A stretch of DNA of 12,115 bases, from contig URWM01000023.1 of NCBI GenBank assembly GCA_900551655.1, positions 1 to 12,115 of the forward strand. The letters run 5' to 3'. Of the stretch, positions 1-6,666 are shown one piece after another. The number at the start of each line of letters is the position of its first letter. The first letter of the stretch is position 1. The DNA comes from an uncultured Collinsella sp. (GTDB taxonomy: Bacteria; Actinomycetota; Coriobacteriia; Coriobacteriales; Coriobacteriaceae). The notes under the pieces are model-generated. The model was not told the DNA's origin. It saw nothing but the letters and a program-made list of their open reading frames with translations, and did no database searches. A program made the position numbers and the translations under genes.

Positions 1-1666
1 CCTTCTTGGCCGTCGTCTTGCGCGTCGTAGTCTTCTTGGCGGCAGGCTTTGCAGCCGGCTTAGTCTCAGCCTCGGGAGCTGCTTCAGCCTTCATCTCAGA
101 TTCAGCCTCAACCGGCTTCTCTTCGGCCTTAGGCTCCACAACGGCCTCAGCCTTCTCAGCCACAACCACAGGCTCGTCGACAACCGCCGCCGGCCTCTCA
201 ATCTCCGGATGCATAAAGAAGTACAGGTCCAGATACTTGTCGGCCGAGCGCGTCCAGCTAAAGTCCTGGCTCATGGCCTGCGTGACCAGCTGGTTCCAGG
301 CATCGCGGTTGTCCCAGAACAGGCGTGCCGCGCGGAACACCGCGTCGCCCATCTCGTCGCCGTTAAAGTTGGTAAACGAGAAGCCCGTGCCCTCGCCGGT
401 AAACTCGTTATACGGGATCACTGTGTCCTTCAGGCCACCGGTCTCGCGAACAATCGGCAGGGTGCCGTAGCGCATGGCGATGATCTGCGACAGGCCGCAG
501 GGCTCAAACTTCGAAGGCATCAGGAACATATCGGCGGCGGCATACATGCGCTGCGACAGCGCCGGATCGAACTCGATGCGCGCGGCCATGGTGCCGGGGT
601 ACTTGTCCTGGAAGTAGCGCAGGCCGTCCTCATAGTCGCGGTCGCCGGTGCCCAGCACTGCTACCTGCACGCCGCCGGACAGGATGCGGTCGAGCGCGTA
701 CATGACCAGGTCCATGCCCTTCTGGCGCGTCAGGCGCGTAACCATCACCATGAGCGGACGGTCGTCGCGAACCTCGAGCCCCAGCTCTTCCTGCAGCTTG
801 GCCTTGCACACGGCCTTGCCGGAACGGTCCTCCACGGTGTAGTTGGCGGCAATGCGCTTGTCGGTCGCCGGGTCAAAGCCCGCCACGTCAATGCCGTTCA
901 AAATGCCCTGCAGCGCATAGGAGCGCTCGCGCAGCACGCCGTCCAGGCCCTCGCCAAACTCGGGCGTCTGGATCTCGCCCGCGTAGGTGGGGCTTACCGT
1001 GGTGATGGCATCGGCATAGTGTAGCGCGCCCAGCATGTAGTTGATGCTGCAGGCGTCGCAACGCAGCTGCGAGGCGGCCGCCGGAATATGTGCCACACCC
1101 AGGATGTCCTCCATCACGGTGTCGCTAAACTGGCCCTGGAACGCCACGTTGTGGATCGAGAACACGGTCTTGACGCGGTCGTAGAGCGGCAGGCCCTGGT
1201 AGAACTCGCGCAAGAACACGGGCGCCAATGCCGTCTGCCAGTCGTTGCAGTGCAGGATGTCACACTCAAAGCCCTCGGGCAGGTGCTGCAGGCTCTCGGT
1301 GATGGCCTTGGAGAAGAACGCAAAGCGCTCGCCGTCATCAAAGAAGCCGTACGGATAGTCGCGCGCAAAGTAGCGCTCGTTGTCGATGAACATATACGTG
1401 ACACCGTCGTGCTCGAGCTTCTCAAGCCCGCAGTACTCGTTGCGCCAGCCCAGGCTCACGTAAAAGTCAGAGAAGTGCTCCATCTGCGCCTTGTACTCGT
1501 CCTTGATGGTGGCGTACTTGGGCACCATCACGATGACCTCGGCGCCGGCGCGCACGAGTGCCGCGGGCAGCGAGCCCGCCACGTCGCCCAGGCCACCGGT
1601 CTTTACAAACGGTGCGCACTCAGCCGAGGCAAACACGATCTGCATCTTTTTGCTGGAATCTGCCAT
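1..1666 (-). CDS. glgA: Glycogen synthase (ADP-glucose), 3' end cut by window edge
   Basis: GlgA transfers glucose from ADP-glucose to the non-reducing ends of alpha-1,4-glucan in the cytoplasm. Reading from 1666 gives 555 codons with no stop before the left edge. Seen: the ADP-glucose-binding KTGGLGDV motif at residues 22-29, HCNDWQT at 139-145, SIHNVAFQG at 170-178, and the C-terminal GT-B signature KFEPCGLSQI at 386-395 followed by RETGGLKDTV. The catalytic part ends near residue 490, the usual family length (about 480). It is followed by an extra tail: acidic and Pro/Ala/Val-rich at 491-534 (13 Asp/Glu), then Lys/Thr/Ala-rich from 535 (8 Lys/Arg in 21 residues), still open at the edge. 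The ATG at 1666 has GGGAGA just upstream; an in-frame ATG at 1678 has no ribosome site, so 1666 is chosen. It lies 90 bp after glgD and is the last visible gene of the operon. Function is near certain; the length of the tail is unknown. Confidence 0.95.
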   Translation of the reverse strand, partial: MADSSKKMQIVFASAECAPFVKTGGLGDVAGSLPAALVRAGAEVIVMVPKYATIKDEYKAQMEHFSDFYVSLGWRNEYCGLEKLEHDGVTYMFIDNERYFARDYPYGFFDDGERFAFFSKAITESLQHLPEGFECDILHCNDWQTALAPVFLREFYQGLPLYDRVKTVFSIHNVAFQGQFSDTVMEDILGVAHIPAAASQLRCDACSINYMLGALHYADAITTVSPTYAGEIQTPEFGEGLDGVLRERSYALQGILNGIDVAGFDPATDKRIAANYTVEDRSGKAVCKAKLQEELGLEVRDDRPLMVMVTRLTRQKGMDLVMYALDRILSGGVQVAVLGTGDRDYEDGLRYFQDKYPGTMAARIEFDPALSQRMYAAADMFLMPSKFEPCGLSQIIAMRYGTLPIVRETGGLKDTVIPYNEFTGEGTGFSFTNFNGDEMGDAVFRAARLFWDNRDAWNQLVTQAMSQDFSWTRSADKYLDLYFFMHPEIERPAAVVDEPVVVAEKAEAVVEPKAEEKPVEAESEMKAEAAPEAETKPAAKPAAKKTTTRKTTAKK

Positions 1667-1689
1667 ATTGTCTCCCATGTTGTAATTCG

Positions 1690-1725
1690 AGAATAGCCGC
1701 CTGGCACAAACCGGGCGGCTATTCT
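1690..1725. repeat. Hairpin in the glgD-glgA gap
   Basis: A perfect 12-bp inverted repeat (arms 1690-1701 and 1714-1725, core GAATAGCCGCC / GGCGGCTATTC) with a 12-nt loop fills the middle of the 90-bp gap between the glgD stop and the glgA start. No T-run follows on the minus strand, so it is not a canonical intrinsic terminator. It could protect the upstream mRNA, tune glgA expression relative to glgD, or act as a weak attenuator. The structure is seen directly; the role is inferred. Confidence 0.7.
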
Positions 1726-1756
1726 ACATGTTACGAGCGATGTTGCGGTGCCTACG

Positions 1757-2884
1757 TTAATGCACGATGGTGGTATCGGGAGTTAACGGAGCCTTGCCCA
1801 GCACCAGGATGTTCTCAGGCGTGCCGCGAAGCTCGGTGTTGGTGGGAACTACGTTGTTCTTGTCCAGGATGGCATTCTCAACGCGAGCGCCGCTCTTGAT
1901 GATGCAGCTCTGGTTGATGATCGAGTTGGTCACCGAGGCGCCCTCCTCGACCACGACGCCGCGCGACAGGATCGAGTTGCGCACGGTGCCCTTGATGATG
2001 CAGCCGGCCGAGATGATCGAGTTGCACGCGTGGCTGCCGGTCGCATAGCGCGAAGGCGGCACGTCGTGAGCCTTGGTCAGGATCGGGCGCTCGGGGTCAA
2101 AGAGCTGGTCGGCCACGGTCTGGTCGAGCAGGTCCATGCTGCGGCGGTACAGCGACTTCTCGCTAAACACGCCCACGACCTCGCCCTTGTACTCGTAGCT
2201 GCACACGTCGATATTGCCAAAGTCGCCCTGGAGTGCCTCGAGCAGATCCAGATAGTCGGCGGCCTGGTAGTGGTCGATGATCTCGAGCAGCGTCTCGCGG
2301 TTGACGATGCAGCAGTCCATAGAGGCGTTGTCGCCGTACACGACGCCGGCGCTCACGCCCGTCAGGCGGCCGTTCTCGTTAATCTCGAGCTTGGTCTCGT
2401 CATCGACGTTGCGCGTGGCCTTGCAGTACACCACGGTCATCTGGGCGCCGGAGTTCTCGTGCGCGTCGATGATGGTGTTGAGGTCCATGTTAAAGATGAT
2501 GTTGGTGCCCATCATCACAACATAGGGCTTGTCCGAGCGCTGGAACAGCGTCTTGTTGGAGATGATGTCGCGCAGCAGGAAGCGCATGCCGCCCTTGGTG
2601 GTGCCATACGCGTTGCCGGGCACCATGAACAGGCCGCCCTTCTTGCGGTCCAGGCCCCAGTCCTTACCCGAGCCCACGTGGTCGATCAGGGAGCGGTAAT
2701 TGCCCGGCATGACGACGCCGACGGTCTTAATGCCGGCATTCATCATGTTGGACAGCGGGAAGTCGATCAGGCGGTAGCGGCCCAAAAACGGAACGGACGC
2801 AATGGGGCGGTCCTTGAGCAGCACGCTGCCGTAGGTCGAAGAGTAGTTAGCGGTGATATAACCGATGGCCTTGCGATTGATCAT
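1757..2884 (-). CDS. glgD: GlgD, degenerate regulatory subunit of ADP-glucose pyrophosphorylase
   Basis: GlgD is the second subunit of two-gene ADP-glucose pyrophosphorylases. In characterised Gram-positive bacteria it is catalytically poor alone and modulates GlgC in a mixed oligomer. The 375-residue protein keeps the family fold: GRYRLIDFPLSN (35-46), a nucleotidyltransferase core, and a C-terminal left-handed beta-helix with hexapeptide-like repeats (about 285-355, for example SIISAG, NSILSRG, SIINQS). It lacks the catalytic features of its neighbour GlgC. The GGxGxRL loop is replaced by ITANYSSTYGS, and the GDH motif with its catalytic Asp is GTN (126-128). ATG 2884 lies 4 bp after the glgC stop, preceded by a G-rich ribosome site (AAGGGGG) inside the end of glgC, which implies translational coupling. 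The frame stays open 5' to 2923, but that extension overlaps glgC and has no conserved content. Family assignment is firm; non-catalytic status is inferred from the missing residues. Confidence 0.93.
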   Translation of the reverse strand: MINRKAIGYITANYSSTYGSVLLKDRPIASVPFLGRYRLIDFPLSNMMNAGIKTVGVVMPGNYRSLIDHVGSGKDWGLDRKKGGLFMVPGNAYGTTKGGMRFLLRDIISNKTLFQRSDKPYVVMMGTNIIFNMDLNTIIDAHENSGAQMTVVYCKATRNVDDETKLEINENGRLTGVSAGVVYGDNASMDCCIVNRETLLEIIDHYQAADYLDLLEALQGDFGNIDVCSYEYKGEVVGVFSEKSLYRRSMDLLDQTVADQLFDPERPILTKAHDVPPSRYATGSHACNSIISAGCIIKGTVRNSILSRGVVVEEGASVTNSIINQSCIIKSGARVENAILDKNNVVPTNTELRGTPENILVLGKAPLTPDTTIVH

Positions 2885-2888
2885 CGGA

Positions 2889-4037
2889 TCATTCCCCCTT
2901 CCCGATAACGACGTCATTTCCAACGACGGCCGTATCCTTGGTGGTATCGACAGAGCCGAGCTTCACGCCCTCTTCGACCGTGGAGTTCTCGCCCAAAATA
3001 GCGCGGCAGATGTGCGCACCGCTCTTAACGTGCGCACCCGGCAGCAGCACGGAGTCCTCGACCACGGCGCGCTCCTCGATGATGACATCAGTCGAAAGGA
3101 TCGAGTGGCGAGCGGTGCCGTAGATCTTGCAGCCGTTGGAGACCAGGCAGTCGTCCAGGCGGCCGTCCGGGCCAATGTAGTGCGGCGGACGCGTGGTGAT
3201 GTTGGACATGATGGGGAAGTTCTTGTCAAACAGATCGAACTCGGGGTTGTTGCCCAGCAGGTCCATCGAGGTCTCGTGGAAGCTGGCGATGGTGCCGACG
3301 TCCTTCCAAAAGCCGTGGAACTCGTAGCTGTACAGGCGCTTGCCCTCGCCGAGCAGCTTGGGGATGATGTCCTTGCCAAAGTCGTGGCTCGAGCGCTGGT
3401 CCAGAGCATCCTCCTCGAGCGCCTCGATCAGCACGTCGGCCGAGAAGATGTAGATGCCCATGGACGCGAGGTTCGAATCGGGCTTCTCGGGCTTCTCGGT
3501 GAACTTGGTGATGCGGCCGTCCTCGGGGTCGGTGGTCAGGATGCCAAAGCGGCTGGCCTCCTCCCACGGCACGGGCATAACGCTCACCGTTAGGTCGGCG
3601 TTGTTCTCAATGTGCGTCTTGAGCATCTTGCGGTAGTCCATGCGATACAGGTGATCGCCCGAAAGAATCAGGACGTACTTGGGGTCGTTGGCCTTGATGT
3701 AGTCGAGGTTCTGCGTAATGGCGTCGGCCGTGCCCGCATACCAGGCGCCACCGGTCTGCGTCTCGTACGGCGGCAGGATCGACACGCCGCCGTCGCGGCT
3801 GTCCAGGTCCCAAGCCTCGCCGGAGCCCACATAGGCATGCAGCAGGTAGGGGCGATACTGCGTCAGAACGCCCACCGTGTCGATGCCCGAGTTGGAGCAG
3901 TTGGACAGCGAAAAGTCGATAATGCGGAACTTGCCACCAAAGCTAACCGCCGGCTTAGCGATCTTTTGGGTGAGTGCCCCCAATCGGCTGCCCTGTCCTC
4001 CTGCGAGGAGCATCGCGATGCATTCTTTCTTACTCAT
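2889..4037 (-). CDS. glgC: Glucose-1-phosphate adenylyltransferase, catalytic subunit
   Basis: GlgC makes ADP-glucose and pyrophosphate from glucose-1-phosphate and ATP, the committed and usually allosterically controlled step of bacterial glycogen synthesis. The 382-residue protein has the intact nucleotide loop [14 protein letters not shown] (10-23) followed by [20 protein letters not shown]. Also present are [10 protein letters not shown] (71-80), the metal/catalytic [11 protein letters not shown] (125-135, Asp128) and the glucose-1-phosphate-binding FTEKP (179-183, Lys182). A C-terminal beta-helix with hexapeptide repeats follows ([21 protein letters not shown] region). Length is typical of Gram-positive GlgC (about 380). 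ATG 4037 is preceded by AGAAGGAG at good spacing. It is followed 4 bp later by glgD, the expected partner subunit. Catalytic residues are all present, so it should be the active subunit. Confidence 0.96.
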   Translation of the reverse strand: MSKKECIAMLLAGGQGSRLGALTQKIAKPAVSFGGKFRIIDFSLSNCSNSGIDTVGVLTQYRPYLLHAYVGSGEAWDLDSRDGGVSILPPYETQTGGAWYAGTADAITQNLDYIKANDPKYVLILSGDHLYRMDYRKMLKTHIENNADLTVSVMPVPWEEASRFGILTTDPEDGRITKFTEKPEKPDSNLASMGIYIFSADVLIEALEEDALDQRSSHDFGKDIIPKLLGEGKRLYSYEFHGFWKDVGTIASFHETSMDLLGNNPEFDLFDKNFPIMSNITTRPPHYIGPDGRLDDCLVSNGCKIYGTARHSILSTDVIIEERAVVEDSVLLPGAHVKSGAHICRAILGENSTVEEGVKLGSVDTTKDTAVVGNDVVIGKGE

Positions 4038-4077
4038 CGATTTCTCCTTCTGTCATCGATGTTCCTAAACCCATTAG

Positions 4078-4108
4078 CGACGGGCGTGGCGCAACGTCAC
4101 GCCCGTCG
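4078..4108. repeat. Strong hairpin in the glgP-glgC gap
   Basis: Arms CGACGGGCGTG (4078-4088) and CACGCCCGTCG (4098-4108) pair perfectly over 11 bp. The intervening bases can extend the stem by three more pairs (one a G-U wobble), leaving a CAA triloop. A smaller hairpin (ATGCC / GGCAT, 4113-4127) sits next to it, nearer the glgP stop. No T-run follows on the minus strand before the glgC ribosome site. A role in mRNA stability or partial attenuation between glgP and glgC is plausible, but the sequence shows only the structure. Confidence 0.7.
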
Positions 4109-4145
4109 AGTAATGCCGTGCTGGCATAAGGGAGCTCGCGCGCCT

Positions 4146-6572
4146 TTACGCGTGCCAGATCTCGTCGCGGTACTCGCGAATGGTGCGGTCGCTCGAGAAC
4201 CAGCCGCTCGAGGCGGTGTTGAGCAGGGCCTTGCGGTTCCAGGTCTCCTTGTCGCCATAGCTGCCCGTGAGCTTCTCCCACGCATCCACGTAGCTGCGGA
4301 AGTCCGCCATGACCAGGTCGGGGTCGTTGTTGTTCATGAGCTCGTTGTAGATGCTCTCGAAGTTGCCCGAAAGACCCGCAAAGGTGTTGTCCTTGAGCTC
4401 GTCCATCACGCGGCCCAGACGGTCGCGATCGTTGTTGAGCGTATCCCACGCAAAGTAGCTGTTGGATGCCCAGAGCTGCTCGACCTCGGGGGCGGTCAGG
4501 CCAAAGATGGCCTCGTTTTCGCGGCCGGCCAGGTCGGCGATCTCGATGTTGGCGCCGTCGAGGGTGCCCAGCGTAATGGCGCCGTTCATCATGAGCTTCA
4601 TGTTGGACGTGCCCGAGGCCTCCTTGCCGGCCGTGGAGATCTGCTCAGAGATCTCGGCGGCGGGGTAGATGAGCTGGGCGTTGCTCACGCGGAAGTTGGG
4701 GATAAAGCAGACCTTCATGACCTCGTTGACGCGCGGGTCGTTGTTGATGACATCGGCCACGGAGTTAATGAGTCGAATGGTCTCCTTGGCAAAGGTGTAG
4801 CTCGAGGCCGCCTTGCCGCTAAAGATAAAGGTCGTCGGCGTCACGTGGAAGTTGGGATCGGCGATGCGACGGTTGTAGATGTCCATCACCTTCATGATGT
4901 TCATGAGCTGGCGCTTGTAGGCATGGAAGCGCTTTACCTGAACATCGAAGACGGTGTTGGGGTCAATGACCAGACCGGTCTCGGCCTTAACGTAGGCGGC
5001 CAGGCGCTCCTTGTTGGCACGCTTGGAGGCACCCACGGCCTTCAGGAACTCGGTGTCGTTCTGGAACTCCTTGAGCTTCTCCAACTCAAAAGCGTCCTTC
5101 AGCCAGCCGTCGCCAATGGCCTCGGTCACGAGCTTGGCATAGGTGGGGTTGGCCTCGGCAAAGAAGCGACGGTGCGAGATTCCGTTGGTCTTGTTGTTGA
5201 ACTTCTCGGGCGTCAGGGCATAGAAGTCCTTGAGCACGATGTTCTTGATGATGTCGGAGTGGATCTTGGCCACGCCGTTGACGCTGTGGCTGCAGATCAC
5301 GGACAGGTTGGCCATGCGAATCTCGCCGTCCCACAGGATGGCGGTCTGGCGCAGACGCTCCTGCCAGCCCTCCTGCGTGGTGTCGAACGACTCGTGCCAA
5401 CGACGGCTGATCTCGTCGATGATCTGGTACACGCGCGGGAGGAGCTTGGAGAACGTGCCGATGGGCCACTTCTCCAGAGCCTCGGGCAGGATGGTGTGGT
5501 TGGTGTAGCTCACGACCTGCGTCACGATGTTCCAGGCGTCATCCCACTCGAGCTTCTTCTCGTCGATGAGAATGCGCATGAGCTCGGGGCCGCACATGGC
5601 GGGGTGCGTGTCGTTGGTATGGATGGCAACAAACTGCGGCAGCAGCTCCCAGTTCTCGCCGTGCTCCTTCTCAAAGGTGTCGAGCAGGCTGTAGATGCCG
5701 GCCGAGACAAACAGGTACTCTTGCTTCAGACGCAGCAGACGGCCATGCTCGCCGGCGTCGTTGGGGTAGAGGATGGCGCTGATGGCCTCGGCCTCGGCGC
5801 GCTCGGCGTCGGCCAGGGCATAGTCGCCGCGGTTGAAGGCCTCCAGATCGAAGTGCTCCTCGACCGGCTCGGCGGCCCAGACGCGCAGCTTGTTGACGGT
5901 CTCGCCGGCATAGCCCACGACGGGGATGTCGTAGGGGACAGCCAGGATGTCCTGCGTGTCCACCGTGCGGTAGAACGTGCGGCCGTTCTCCTCAAAGCCC
6001 TCGACGTGGCCACCAAACTTAATGGTCACGGCCTTGTCCTGACGACGGACCTCCCAGGGATAGCCGTGGGTGAGCCACTCGTCGGTAGCCTCGACCTGGC
6101 TGCCGTTAACGATTTCCTGCTTAAACAGGCCGTAGCGGTAGCGCATGCCGTTGCCGTAGCCGGCAATGCCCTCGGCTGCCATGGAATCCAGGAAGCATGC
6201 GGCCAGACGGCCCAGACCGCCGTTGCCCAGGGCCGGATCGGGCTCCTGGTTCTCGATGACGGACAGGTCAAAGCCCATGTCGTCGAGCGCCTCGGCGACC
6301 ATGTCGCGCACGCCAAAGTTGAGCAGGTAGTTGTCGAGCAGGCGGCCGATCAAAAACTCGATCGAGAAGTAGTACACGCGCTTCTTGCCTTCGGCGGTCA
6401 CACGGGCGTCACTCTTGGTGGCAACGGTGCGTGCCTTCTCGGCCACGAGCTTGGCCAGGGCGTTAAAGCGGTCCAGGTCGCTGGCGGCCTCGACGCTCTT
6501 GCCGCTGATGCTCATGACGGCATCGCGATAGAGCTCGGTAAACTCCTGCTTGTTGTCGAAGATCTTATTCAT
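4146..6572 (-). CDS. glgP: Glycogen/starch phosphorylase
   Basis: This enzyme phosphorolyses alpha-1,4-glucan ends to glucose-1-phosphate using pyridoxal phosphate (family GT35). The 808-residue protein has the usual bacterial length. Seen: YFSIEFLIGR near the N-terminus, the conserved GNGGLGRLAACFLDS block, HTNDTHPAM and NHTILPEALEKW. The PLP motif EASGTSNMKLMMNGA is present, with the Schiff-base lysine at residue 659. ATG 6572 has AAAGGA about 7 nt upstream. It lies 94 bp after glgB and 108 bp before glgC, which combines glycogen breakdown with synthesis in one transcription unit, a common bacterial arrangement. The minus-strand order glgB-glgP-glgC-glgD-glgA suggests coordinated expression, with flux set at the enzyme level. 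No frameshift or missing catalytic residue is visible. Confidence 0.97.
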   Translation of the reverse strand: MNKIFDNKQEFTELYRDAVMSISGKSVEAASDLDRFNALAKLVAEKARTVATKSDARVTAEGKKRVYYFSIEFLIGRLLDNYLLNFGVRDMVAEALDDMGFDLSVIENQEPDPALGNGGLGRLAACFLDSMAAEGIAGYGNGMRYRYGLFKQEIVNGSQVEATDEWLTHGYPWEVRRQDKAVTIKFGGHVEGFEENGRTFYRTVDTQDILAVPYDIPVVGYAGETVNKLRVWAAEPVEEHFDLEAFNRGDYALADAERAEAEAISAILYPNDAGEHGRLLRLKQEYLFVSAGIYSLLDTFEKEHGENWELLPQFVAIHTNDTHPAMCGPELMRILIDEKKLEWDDAWNIVTQVVSYTNHTILPEALEKWPIGTFSKLLPRVYQIIDEISRRWHESFDTTQEGWQERLRQTAILWDGEIRMANLSVICSHSVNGVAKIHSDIIKNIVLKDFYALTPEKFNNKTNGISHRRFFAEANPTYAKLVTEAIGDGWLKDAFELEKLKEFQNDTEFLKAVGASKRANKERLAAYVKAETGLVIDPNTVFDVQVKRFHAYKRQLMNIMKVMDIYNRRIADPNFHVTPTTFIFSGKAASSYTFAKETIRLINSVADVINNDPRVNEVMKVCFIPNFRVSNAQLIYPAAEISEQISTAGKEASGTSNMKLMMNGAITLGTLDGANIEIADLAGRENEAIFGLTAPEVEQLWASNSYFAWDTLNNDRDRLGRVMDELKDNTFAGLSGNFESIYNELMNNNDPDLVMADFRSYVDAWEKLTGSYGDKETWNRKALLNTASSGWFSSDRTIREYRDEIWHA

Positions 6573-6666
6573 ACGTTCCTTTCCCCCGGGGATGTTTCTC
6601 CCGGAACGGTTATGTCTTGTATCCTACGCCCTCGCGGGGCGCGTAATTACAGCTGTAACGGCTTTG
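6573..6666. promoter_or_regulatory. glgB-glgP spacer with a 12-bp palindrome
   Basis: This 94-bp gap has the perfect palindrome TTACAGCTGTAA (6647-6658) just after the glgB stop, a short CGCCC/GGGCG stem nearby, and the glgP ribosome site at its left end. The palindrome could be an operator or chance. I see no convincing -35/-10 pair and no terminator, so read-through from glgB into glgP is the simplest reading. Confidence 0.3.

Noticed and set aside
2885..2923. Upstream extension of glgD (start at 2923)
   Set aside because: The extra residues overlap the end of glgC and are not like the family. ATG 2884 directly precedes the conserved N-terminus and has a ribosome site.
4035..4060. Direct repeat CATCGAT on both sides of the glgC ribosome site
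   Set aside because: Seven bases repeated twice at short distance can occur by chance, and no regulator site is recognised.
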